Position numbers and translations under genes: made by a program. Shown in pieces: positions 1 to 10,183 of a DNA stretch of 64,000 nt (positions within the stretch are counted from its first letter, which is position 1; every line of letters starts with the position of its first letter). The stretch spans positions 2,435,501-2,499,500 of the forward strand of contig WPIO01000045.1 of assembly GCA_009760855.2 (NCBI GenBank), in the 5' to 3' direction. The notes beneath the pieces are model-generated. The model had not been told where the DNA came from, searched no databases, and was given only the letters and a program-made list of their open reading frames with translations. This DNA is from Cristatella mucedo (lineage: Eukaryota; Bryozoa; Phylactolaemata; Cristatellidae).

Positions 1-224
1 CACAGAGGTCCTAGCAAACTTACACCCAATTTCCCTTCTTCCGTTCTTATCAAAGATTCTTGGAAAAACGTGGTGCTAAGCAGCTGGTTGAACATACTAA
101 AAACCATGTCAGAAACATTTCAATCAGGGTTCAAGAGCCAGCACTCTACTGAAACTGCTCTCCTCCGTGTTGAAAATGACATTCTATGCGGCAACGACGA
201 CAGGAATGTCACTGCCCTATACTC
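1..224 (+). mobile_element. Family B LINE fragment (RT start)
   Basis: This matches the RT region of the family B copy at about 3545-3765 (LLPFLSKIL-like start, then TFQSGFK.QHSTETALLRV). It stops abruptly at about 224, inside the equivalent of 'NVTAL', and is fused to family A sequence by a short shared stretch around tatactc. It is cut by the window edge on the left. Confidence 0.75.
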
Positions 225-1345
225 TCCCTCTTGCCGGTGTGGTCAGTTCTATGCCGATGACACTCATATTTACCATTGATTAGATCCCTCTCAGTGTTCA
301 AACACCTCAAATTCTCTCAACCCCTATGCTGCATGTATTGATGACATCCACACATGGATGGCAGCATATTATTTTATAGTAAATGGAGATAAAAATAATC
401 CACTAGTTATTAGAAAAAAATGTGTGATTCCTATATTGGAAAGGCAAACACTCAAACTATTTCCGCCAGTGTATCTCTTGTTGAATCTGCATGAAATCTA
501 GGTGTCATGTTCAAAGTGAACTTTTTTTTAGACGACCACATCGGCTCCTCAGCCAAGTCTGGCTACTTTCAGCTACAAACAATTTCATTCGGGCTTTTTT
601 ACATTAGGATCCCACATCTAAGTTGGTAAATACATTTACAAAATTCCGTCTTAACATATATAACTCACTGCTCGCTAGCCTACCCGAGCATGCAATGAGA
701 CACTTACAACGGTAATGAAACTCTGCAGCCAAGCTTGTGTGTCATGAACATTGCAGTTGCCACGTCACGCCGCTTCTTACCAACCAGCACTGGCTATCAG
801 TCAAGCAGTGAATCAACTTCAAGTTTTAGTTGCTCACTTTTAGGTCCCTTCATTCTTTAGCTCTAGCCTTGATCACAGATATACTCCCTGCAAGGCCAAG
901 CATCGCACCACCCGCTTTTCGGAATCTAAAAGTTTACAATCTCTCATACAAATCACAAATCCTTGGTAATGCATTTTGTTCATATGATCCAAAAGCCTGA
1001 AACTGTAGCCCGACTTATGTCAAAATATCCCCAAATCTTTCTCATCTAAACAGAACTTCAAAACGCACCTATTTAGGACAACATTTAGCGGGTCCCTGTG
1101 ATTCGTATTTTATGTGCTTACGGGTGCTGAAACTCTGCGAACTGCCACTAGCAACACTTGCATGCTGATCATGCTCATGTCAGTTCTACTTTTTTATTCG
1201 AGTTGTTTATTAAGAATGACATTATTCTTTATTACATTGCGTTTCCTTTTGCAGTAAATGTAAAGTGCCTGGAAAAAATCTAGTTCTATTAGGGTGCTTT
1301 ATCAACTGTAGTATTTTTATTATTATCGTCATTATCTATTCACAT
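225..1345 (+). mobile_element. Family A LINE, 3' part (RT end plus tail)
   Basis: It begins just before the RT catalytic box (QFYADDTHIYH at about 243-279), then runs through a frameshifted RT thumb and a 3' UTR. It ends with the family A tail, a GTGCCT...GGTGCT stem-loop followed by an ATT-rich run near 1311-1335. It is L2/CR1-like by the FYADDT box and the TLHWLP-type thumb seen in sister copies. It forms the outer part of the left arm of the large inverted repeat. Confidence 0.8.
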
Positions 1346-2129
1346 AAACTCTTGGTAGTCTGCCATTGAGATATTTAGTTACTACTTTAACTATAGGCTT
1401 GCCAACAGAGCTAAGAGAGCTTGGCATGCTCCAAACCATACAGGGATCAGATCAGGGATAGATAGAAGGACTTGAATAGATTATTGTCAATCTCTCAGTT
1501 GTAGTAACCTCTATGCTCTTGCTAGTGTGATGGCCAAGATCGAGGTTAATAGTTTGGAAGAGAAGTGAACGTGAAACTAACCAGCAAAGCAGATTTCGGC
1601 AAACTCCGTTCTTCAGGCCAGATACGGCCTAACTGTTACTCCAGTCTGGCCTAAAGATGGCCCACTTATTTATTTTCCACCTGGTCTAATTGAACGTTTT
1701 TGGTTTTTACCTGTTCATTGCTGCAGTTGGCAGCTGAGGCTCGTTTTTATTTTACGGAACTGGTCTCGGGTGCTTCCATGAAAGATATAACTTGGGAATA
1801 AAGAATAACAAGCTGCAACGCCTATAATTACTTTATGTGACTATGCTTCTGTCGTGGATGTTTTTCAAAATGTCCATGCCCGCTGCACCTAACCGATGGA
1901 ATGGGCGTGACTGTTTCCCCACCTAATTTGCCTTATTGACCTTCTGATACTGCCTACCAGTCCAAAAAGGTTGTTGACGGGCCCCACACTAAACTATAAC
2001 AATCTGAATAGGCTTTAGGTGTGAGCAGTGCCTATTAGTATGACAATTATGTAGACAGAAAACGGCATTGCAAATAGTCAGAAACTGATATTCCATTAAA
2101 ACACGAGTTCCGTTAGGCATCTGTTGGTT
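1346..2129 (+). repeat. Spacer/5' leader shared by both inverted-repeat arms
   Basis: No coding signal is visible. It is present in both arms between the family A tail and the family B endonuclease, so it may be the 5' UTR and promoter of that family B copy, older flanking DNA, or both. A family B copy elsewhere that keeps its 5' end would decide; none is in this window. Confidence 0.5.
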
Positions 2130-5095
2130 TGAATGACGAGAAAATGGCCCTAAATACCGATGCAGTAAACTTCTCGGAAATTTACGATGGTAGCCCTCAA
2201 GCTAGAGCCAACATGGAGATAAGAAATTTTGCTTTAAGATCTGTTATTCGTTGGTCACATTTCTACTGTGGCAAAGGAGCGATGTTTCAAGGCATTGCTT
2301 TTATGATAGAACGTCGCATTAATCAAAGCATGAGCCCAGCTTATGAAGGACAATAATATTCTCATCAAAGACAATGCCTCTCACTTTTGTGATATACCGG
2401 CCTCCTTCTGGCGGTCTAAACTTGTTTGTAGAGGATTTTAAAGAGTTCCTGGCTAACATATTTGTGTGTGACTGGCCGTTACTGATTGTAGGAGACTTCA
2501 ATATTCACGTCGACAACCCTAGCAACAGCCAGGTCCGCTTATTTCTTGACTGTCTGGAGAAATTTGGTTTGGCCCAACACGTTAATCATAGCACCCACGT
2601 CGGTGGCCACATTCTAGTTCTCGTGATCACTAAGGATGTCCTCCACACTGACCGTGTGGCGTGGGTACTGACCCTCTCAGATCATTGTTCGGCCTCGTTT
2701 ACTGTTCTAGCTCCCTCGTACGTAAAGGTCAATCTCAAACTTGCCAAACGACTTAACTTACAAAGCATTGACATGGACAAGTTTTTGAAGTCTCTTTGTG
2801 AGGCAGGTCTTCTAGATCAGCATTCAGACTCGCCTGGCAGCCTCGATACCCTCACTGATGCGATGAACATGACACTCAGGAGTGCTCTTGACAAGCATGC
2901 TCCCGCTTGCTCTATCCGTGTTCAAAGTCATGGAGATTCCATTAAATTAAAAAAAAACTCCTTAAGATGTGCTGGGTTAAGCAGAGGCTAGAACGACGTT
3001 TCAAAAAATCGGATTCTGTGGTAGATCTTGTCAATTTTAAAGACTTCCTCCGAGTTTACACCCGAAAGTTTAAAAAAACCAGAGCTTCTTTTTTCATTAG
3101 ATAGCTGAATTCTAACCAGTCGAACAGTAAACAGATTTATAAGACAGTAAACCAGTTACTGGTCAATGCTGTTAGGTCTGACTCCCCTGATATTAAGAGC
3201 TCAGCCAAAAAGTTTTCAGCCTTCTTTACTGAAAAAATTGTGCACATTCGTGCCTCCATTAAGCCAATGTCTGACAAAAGCAATCGCTGTTCTTCAACCT
3301 GTGACCTTTCTTAAAAGGTTCTCCGATGTTTTCGCCTGTGATATGGCTGCCATAATAAGGTCTAGCAAAAAAAGCTCGTCTCCTGAATACCCGATACCTT
3401 CATCTCTGTGGTCTTCACTTGCAGACCAACTTAGCCCGGCCATAACCAAGATTTTTAGTGCTTCTTTGGGATGAGGGTCGTCCCCAAGTCCTTCAAATCG
3501 GCAATCGTTAGACCTATTCTTAAAAAGCCGGTATTTGACATCGGGGTCCTAGCAAACTATCCCCCAGTTTTCCTTCTTCCGTTCTTATCAAAGATTCTTG
3601 AACAAATTGTCGCTATGCAGCCTGTTGAGCATATTGAAAATAATGAAATGTCAGACACATTTCAATCGGGGTTCAAGAGGCAGCCCTCTACTGAAACTGT
3701 TCTCCTCCATGTTAACAATGAAATTCTACATGGCAACAACGACGGGAATGTCACTGCCCTAGCTCTGCTAGATCTGTCTGCTGCCTTCAACACTATTGAT
3801 CACGAAGTTCTGCTTGAACGATTGAGAAGAACGAACTGTCTGGCAGACGAAGCACTGGCGTGGTTTAAATCATACTTGTCTGATCTTGTTCAATCCGCGT
3901 CGTGTGGGGTTGAGGTCCCAGACACGAGAAGGGTCACCTATGGAGTTCCTTAAGGGTTTGTACTCGGTTCCTTGCTGTTATTCGCTTATAACCAACCTCT
4001 GGGAAAAGTGATTAAGGTCCATGAAATAGGATATCACTTGTTTGCTGACAATTCTCAGTTGTATTTGTCATTCAAACCATCGGTATCGGCTGCAGCAACT
4101 GAGAAAATGAATGCTTGCCTTGCCGATATTTAATTCCGGATGTCCGAAAACTTCCTGAAAATGGATGATGATAAAACCGAACTGCTGCTCACAGGACGTC
4201 CTAAGCGAGTGAGTGGAATAAAAGGGTCGGTTCTTTTAATAGGTGATGGTATTGTGCGGCCATCACCATGCGCTCGAAGTTTAGGTGTCGTGTTCGACAG
4301 CTGCCTCAATTTCAAAAGCTTCATTCAGAAGACTACCTCTACAGCTAGCCTCACATCCGATCACTATCTAAGATTGGGAGCTGTCTCCCACAGTGGCTTA
4401 TAGAAAAAATTAATAGCTCTTTAGTTCTGTGTCGGCTTGATGATTGTAATTCCCTTTTGGCTGGGCTGTCGAAGAAAGCTATTACACCACTATAACGGAC
4501 AATGAATATGGCTGCAAGGCTAGTCTTCAAGTCCCAGCGGTTTGAGCACTTGTATCCTATGCTGAAAGAGCTAGGATGGTTGCCGGTTGAGCCAAGGATA
4601 CAGAGCAAAGTTCTTACGCTGACCCACAAGGCCAGCCATGATTTCACTTCTTCTTCCTTAGCTGAACTGCTGCATCAGTTTCAGCCTGTTCGTGCGCTCA
4701 GGTCCTGTGTGGAAAATAAATTAGCTGTCTCATTCCTCCGCTTATAGACAGTTGACAGAAATAAAGTAGGCGACAGAAGCTTTAGCTCTGCAGGTCCTAG
4801 ACTGTGGAACTCGCTTCCACAATTCTTAAGCAACGACAAATACTCTCCAATTGCTGACTATGACGCATCTTTTTCAGGGGTCCTGAACTGCTACTTCTAA
4901 GCTAGTCACTACTTTAACTGCTCACCTGACTCTTTTATGCCTCTCACTTTCTTTTTGTTGAGTGTGACGAAATCTGTTGGCTACCAAATGCGTACCAAAA
5001 GCCGCTTAGGCTGTGATTGTGCAACTCTCCTGTGTAACACCCACGTGGTCTTCATGACTTTGTTGAATTACAGAAGGAGATACATTACAGTACAT
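2130..5095 (+). mobile_element. Family B LINE (L2/CR1-like), endonuclease + RT, broken
   Basis: Positions 2374-2991 keep an open frame with the C-terminal part of an APE-type endonuclease: PLTFVIYRPPSGG, LLIVGDFNIHVD, GHILVLVITKD and LSDHCSASF. The N-terminal endonuclease part (2130-2370) is in another frame. RT follows: RPILKKP near 3510, DLSAAFNTIDH (motif A) at about 3763-3795, YGVP then a stop in place of YGVPQGS at about 3950, and FADNSQLY in place of YADD at 4041. The LINE thumb is at 4500-4740, and the 3' UTR ends in gagatacattaca at about 5090. Stops and frameshifts make it inactive. Confidence 0.85.
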
Positions 5096-5798
5096 AGAGA
5101 ATTCATCTAGATGTGGTTGGCTAGGCTTCAAAGGTATTCCTGGATGCTTTGCTTAGAAGACGGTTAATAGCTCATACTCCTAATTCTGTTCCGTATTAGA
5201 CATTTAGGTAATCTGATGCCTCACCAATAGCAATTCATCAACGGACTGTTCACCCGGCTAAGTCATCCGGAGTCTAAATTTTCCATGGATGAATTTCCCG
5301 TTATTGACTCGGTCCAGATCACGAAATGGCAATGTGCAGTTACAGACTGAGATGCATTACCTTAAATAAACACCTAATATAACGGCAGCACTAATTATGA
5401 GTTCTCTTAATCTTTAGAAGTACCTTAGCTTTAGTCGTCAGCTTTAAAAATACATAGTATATCAGGCATTATCACATAAGAATGAGCCCAAAATTAAACG
5501 ACGGGATATTTGGAAGTGAAGGTGGCTCAATCTCAATCGAATTCCCGGTGCATATTTACTCATTTAAAAGGCCTGTCCACCATGGTGAACTACCCCAAAT
5601 GTGAGCTTTCGGAAATTAAAAATACGCAAGTAGTCAAGCAGCTCAAAATTATGGTAAAAACGTCAGTTATAATATTTTAGTTTTATTTTTTACCGTGACA
5701 TAAAATATTTATCGTTCTGTAATTTTTCCATTTATAATGTTTCACTTCTACACCGAAAAGAGCAAAGCAAGTTAAATACCAAACTGCCACACACTTAC
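5096..5798. other. Intronic DNA, nothing recognised
   Basis: AT-rich sequence between the end of the family B LINE and the donor of the 5.9 kb FTP exon. No exon, hairpin or repeat stood out on either strand. Confidence 0.5.
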
Positions 5799-6056
5799 CA
5801 TCGGATCCTTTACGATGGACGATCCGTACGTCTTGTATGGCATATGGGTTAGAGTAATTAAAATCAACATACCACCATGGGTTTCTCGAACCATCATTAT
5901 CAGAAGTTGTTTGGGAGCATCTATTTGCTCCCATGCCTGTAGGAGTTTGGCCATCAACAGCCATTTCAGCTCCATAGACGCACTGTCCATTTAGGGCTTG
6001 GCTTCTAGTGCATTGATCATTAACTTGTTTAGCTATTGCATACAAAGCGATGTTCG
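5799..6056 (-). CDS. Exon: first half of an FTP/fucolectin-like domain (most 3' exon found)
   Basis: 86 codons, acceptor ttctctag before 6056, donor gtaagt after 5799, phase 1-1. It starts NIALYAIAKQVNDQC, has CVYGAEMAVDGQTP, and then SRNPWWYVDFNYSNPYAIQD and VRIVHRKGSDG. AVDG, NPWWYVD and I.DVRI.HR mark an FTP first half. The second half must lie further along the minus strand. It was not seen between 5798 and 5100, and beyond that the window holds only the inverted repeat, so the gene probably continues past the left edge. Confidence 0.87.
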
Positions 6057-7150
6057 CTAGAGAAAATGAAAATGAGAATGAAAGTTAGCAAAGACATTAT
6101 GATAGATGCACCAGTACTTCAAATGATAACTTGGTATTCAAGGTGGTTTTATTGGTTAACTATCAGATACCACTACTTTAGTATCTGGAGTCATACAAAG
6201 CGGGAAACCAATGTCTAAAAACTGCTTTTTTAACACGAGATTAATAGGATTAAATTTCAATAGTAACAGCCTAAAATCTGATACATTTCTTGAATTAAAT
6301 TGTTTGTTAACTGATTTTTATGTTAACGTTTTACTAGCATTGGAATTTAATAAATCTATGCATTAGCTACCAATCGAATGGTAGCATTTATCTCAGAGCA
6401 TTGTCATTCTTAAATCGTTGGCCGAGTTTTGCAGACCCCGCCAGTATAGATGTATTTAATTCAGCCAGTGCCAGTATAACAGCTTTGCATACTCATTATT
6501 TTTCGTAAAACAGCATGCCCTAAAACCACCATTAGCAGCAGAGAGAAGTAGATGCTAGTTCGGCCTAATGTTTTATAGTCGGTAAATGGGAGGTCAAGTG
6601 TCGATTACAATATTTGAACGTATTTATGTATGTGTGGACATCGAATACTTGAAAGAAATAGCTAGTTAACAGTAGTGTGCATGTCTTTATAAACTTACAA
6701 CAATCATAAAATGGACCAGTCGAAGGATTATTTCAGGACTCGTTGGCAGTTGTGGTTGACGTGAAATAATCATGTGTTTGTACCCAGCCATTTTTGAAAA
6801 ACAATGGCTGGGCTACTAAGCTTCAGACTGACACTTTTTAAGTAAGAACGGCAATAGGAATTGGAACATAATGGGTTTCCAAGATTATGAATAACTGAGC
6901 TCTATTGTTTGACAAAATATGGCTCAGGACATCTTTTCATTTATGGCCGGCTGAAGCTTATTAAGGATGCATGAGATCAGAGTGCTCCCACTTGCTGATA
7001 CAGATAAACTTCAAAGGAAATTCTCTTAAACTAGGTTATCTAAAAATTATTACAAACGTTTGATCAAAACTAGGGGCAGACCTCTTTTTTGAAAGAAGCC
7101 AGTATGTTCTAGAAATTAGGGCATCATGATGGTTGGTGGTCTCGCTTCTA
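6057..7150. other. Intronic DNA, nothing recognised
   Basis: Intron upstream (minus-strand sense) of the 5.9 kb exon. Only short chance frames are present, and no repeat family of this window was recognised here. Confidence 0.45.
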
Positions 7151-7450
7151 ATGTAATGTATCTCCATCTTTAAATCCACAAAGTCATAAAGAACACGTGG
7201 TTGTTGCACAGGAGAGTTTTGTATAGTACACTCACAGCCTAAGCGGCTTTCGGTACGCATTCGGTAGCCAACCGACTTCGTCTCACGCAACAAAGAGAAA
7301 GTGGGAAGCATAGCAGAGTCAGAAGGGCAGTTGAGGTAGTGAGTAACATAGAAGTAGCAGCTCCGGATCGCTGAAAAAGATGTGCCATAGTCAATAGTAG
7401 GAGAGTAGTTGTCGTTGCGTAAGAATTGTCGAAGCGAGTTCCACAGTCTA
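7150..7450 (-). mobile_element. Family B LINE, 3'-end fragment
   Basis: Read on the minus strand it ends with the family B tail (gagatacattacatt). It contains the same 3' coding end and UTR as 4800-5095 and 23520-23850, including the MLPTFSLLRETKSVGYRMRT frame at 7250-7311. It is 5' truncated near 7450. Confidence 0.8.
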
Positions 7451-7642
7451 CTACTAACAGGATCTCTATTGAATTAATCAGTGCTATGAAGGCACATCAC
7501 GTCAACCAAACGGAATTCGTGGAGCTCGAGATTACCAGTAGTAAAAATATTACTTGATCGAATCTAGCCTCCTCGAACTAAGTCACTAATGTCATTCATT
7601 ACGGCTCAATGCAAAAGAAGAAAAAATCAAAGTTAGGTAGAT

Positions 7643-8030
7643 GAGAAGTAGCACGGTTGCAGCAATCATGGGGTTTCCACTTATCTGCCAGCTGTGAGAT
7701 AAATCTGCCTCAAGGTCAGATATGCCTGAAACCACATCTGGCTTGTAGTGGTAGACAAAGTCCAATTGGCTCCCTTCACTTGGGCTGAGCAGACATACAC
7801 TCCCCGGCCTGCTGGTCGGTCTTACCTGACCACTTCTTCTCTCTGTCCGTATGTCTGTCTGCCTGTCTGTCTGTCCGTCCGTTTGTCTGTCTATCTATCT
7901 CTCTCTCTCTCTCACTCTATTTCTCTCTCTCTATCTCTGACTCTCTCGCAAGTTGGAAAAACACATTGGTACCTTGACTATGCTTTGTTAACGTCTTCAC
8001 CAACGAATAGGCTCCCCAACAACTGCTGAT
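7643..8030 (+). repeat. Direct repeat copy 1 (with TCTG/TC tract)
   Basis: This matches 8459-8800 along its length: 'tgccagctgtgagat' at the start, 'gtagacaaagtcc' and 'ttgggctgagcagac' in the middle, a TCTG/TC-rich tract at 7845-7945, and 'ttaacgtcttcaccaa' at the end. The copies are 0.8 kb apart and moderately diverged. They may be the two ends of a small LTR-type (TRIM-like) element or an old local duplication. Confidence 0.65.
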
Positions 8031-8458
8031 CCTGGCGAGACATGCCTTCTGCATCGACCGTCAATCTCGGCCAGCCGATGCTCCCTTGTCATGCTCAATA
8101 GTAGCTCAGCTACAGGGCTGCCGTGGCTTTCGCTGATTACTGTGTGACCAATTGATTTGAAGTCAGGACGCCCTACGAGGAACACAGATGACGACTTAAT
8201 GCAAACCCTGGACAGCCAACCGGTCTCACTGCTAAATGCTCCAGCATTCCAACATTTCCAGCTTACTCCCAAGTCCACACTTGCAGAAATGTGCCAACGC
8301 TCTGTTGGGAAGCAACTTAATACCGTGGTGCTGCTGAGCAACTTGCTCTACTGTGGAACTTTGTGAAGACTGCATTGCTACATTTCCAATGCCTTTCGGT
8401 AACTAATTTTTGTGTCGTGGCTAAGTTCATACCGAATCTGAACTTACCAGCTAGGCCG
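8031..8458. other. Segment between two direct repeats
   Basis: About 430 bp, more GC-rich than its surroundings. Short overlapping frames occur on both strands without recognisable domains. No convincing primer-binding site or polypurine tract was seen at its ends. Confidence 0.4.
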
Positions 8459-8676
8459 GCAGTGATGTAGCAACCGCTGCTTTCCAATTATTTGCCAGCT
8501 GTCAGATCGATCAGCTCCGGGGTCAGATGCTTGTGAACCGAAACCTGTCTTGTGATGGCAGACAAAGGCCACTTGAATCGTGCAGCTTGGGCTAAACAGA
8601 CGTAGACTTTTCAGCCTGCCAGTTGGCCGACCGGACCTCTTCTTCTGTCTGTCTTTGGCACTGTCTCTGTCTCTGC

Positions 8677-8709
<33 letters not shown>

Positions 8710-8800
8710 ACTCTTACAGTGGAGAAATATAGTCGTACCCTGACAATGCATGGTTAACATCTTCACCAATGAATACACTCATTAACAATTTTTTACTAGC
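8459..8800 (+). repeat. Direct repeat copy 2 (with TCTG/TC tract)
   Basis: Second copy of the 7643-8030 repeat. It begins near tgtagcaaccgctg (8468), which resembles the tgtagcaacccgcc found at 30702 inside the LTR-like insertion. It carries a CTCTGT/TC tract at 8650-8712 at the same relative place as copy 1, so the simple repeat is part of the element. Confidence 0.65.
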
Positions 8801-9074
8801 CCCACAAGCCTGAAAGTAGCATGTATAGAATTACCCAAAAAGCAACGAGGACTAGGATTGAAATTAACCGATTAGATACAATGGCTTGATTAAACGACTT
8901 GAATCCTTACAAGTTGACATCAGCTTGGAGGAAGCTTTAGCTTAGAAGATGGTATTTTCTATCAAGACTTGTGCATCATTCAGTTTTTAAAAGTATAACA
9001 GAAGCACTGTGCTAGCGGTGCAATTTTATCACATGCAAAAGGAAGGGCGTCTTTCCCAAGAGATTTCTATTAAG

Positions 9075-9265
9075 TAGCAGTATTTACAGAAAAAAGCAGG
9101 CAGCCGAGGCGGTCATTAAGGGGAAGCAACGAAAAGTGATAGCTGGGTTTGAGAGAGGGAAGCCACACACCAGCCCGTGAAATTAATACTAAATTACTTG
9201 GATAACTGATAGGGAGCCAGTGGAGTCGGGCAAAAAGTGGTTGGAAACTCGACTCATTAGCTGCT
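9075..9265 (-). mobile_element. Third LINE family fragment (CR1/L2-like thumb)
   Basis: On the minus strand the translation has LFARLHWLPISYPSNLVL, the LHWLPI...KVL thumb motif of CR1/L2 reverse transcriptases. The surrounding sequence differs from families A and B. It is short and frameshifted. Confidence 0.6.
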
Positions 9266-9763
9266 GATTTTTCTAAACCTGCTGCAGATATTTGCAGCGA
9301 AATTGACATTACTATATGACACATCTATGGTAATTGTTCTTTCAAAAGCTAGATGAACTGAAATCGCACAGCTCATTCTTCGAAACGCTTGAAGCCGGAG
9401 TATTCTAAACAAGCTATCCGTTTTATGAAATTATACTAGATTTTGATAAGTTTTATAGGAACTGTTTGTCCACGATTTCATAGACTTAGACTACGTTATT
9501 AAAAATCAGGTCAAAACTCCGCCCTCGACACTTGTTAAACCGCAAGGCACATCGTGTATACACTTGTTTTAGTTTGCATATGTTAACACTCAAAAATATT
9601 GCACGTAACATTTATTAAAGTACCATACGAATAAATTTTAAATGGAACACTCTAAAGAAACGGAGCGATAATAGTTACTTAGGTTTGAGAAGCATAGTCT
9701 GGTAAAAAAGTGACGGAATGTCAGAAGTCCGGTGAATTTGAACTCTCTTGTCCATGAGTTAAA

Positions 9764-9967
9764 TTGAATACACACGCAAGCGCGAACGCGCGAACCCACA
9801 AACCCACTCACACGTACGCACAAACGCATGCTGGCACACGCAAACGTTCACACATACATACGCACAGACACACTCACGCAGGCATACACAAATACAACAA
9901 TCGCAAATACACACATAACGCACACAGACCTACACACCTACATTTGCAAACACTCACGCACGCATGA
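9764..9967 (+). repeat. CA-rich degenerate low-complexity tract with CpG
   Basis: About 200 bp of imperfect (CA)n-like sequence broken by ACGC, GCGC and ACAT units. The frame of Thr/His repeats here is a by-product of the simple sequence. It lies in the intron just downstream (minus sense) of the 10.1 kb EGF exon. Confidence 0.85.
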
Positions 9968-10045
9968 CAACACTTATTTAACTCAAAAATAGAGATACAT
10001 ATATTAGATAACTATTGAGAACAAATGTAAAAAAAACTCTCTTAC

Positions 10046-10183
10046 TTGCTTGGCAACCAGGACCATGCCATCCGTCTTTGCATCCGTTTTCACAGAATCC
10101 GTTTGAAGGATCACATGTTTCGTTCCCAGTGCAGTGGCATTCGATTGCACTGCTATTGTTTTGGTGACACATATCTTGAAAAC
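10046..10183 (-). CDS. Exon: EGF-like module
   Basis: 46 codons, acceptor atgcgacag before 10183, donor gtaaga after 10046, phase 1-1. The translation FQDMCHQNNSSAIECHC continues with TGNETCDPSNGFCENGC and KDGWHGPGCQA. This is the same EGF subtype as the 43.4 and 60.4 kb exons. Spliced to the 5.9 kb exon it gives CQATNIAL, the usual EGF-to-FTP border. It sits just left of a CA-rich low-complexity tract. Confidence 0.84.

Larger units (their letters stand above)
225..5095 (+). repeat. Left arm of a ~4.9 kb inverted repeat
   Basis: Read forward, this stretch matches the reverse complement of about 51295-56170 in the same order: family A 3' half, a spacer of about 0.8 kb, then family B endonuclease and RT. 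By eye the match is high throughout, including the non-repetitive spacer (for example the block near 1381-1530 against 54890-55030). It therefore reflects duplication of one locus, not two independent insertions. The match ends on the right at the family B tail. Confidence 0.8.

Noticed and set aside
2129-2356. 75-codon frame before the family B endonuclease as a separate gene
   Set aside because: It is repeated in the right inverted-repeat arm directly before the same endonuclease and is best seen as its frameshifted N-terminal part or leader.
9764-9967. Thr/His-rich 67-codon frame
   Set aside because: It is a translation of a CA-rich low-complexity tract.
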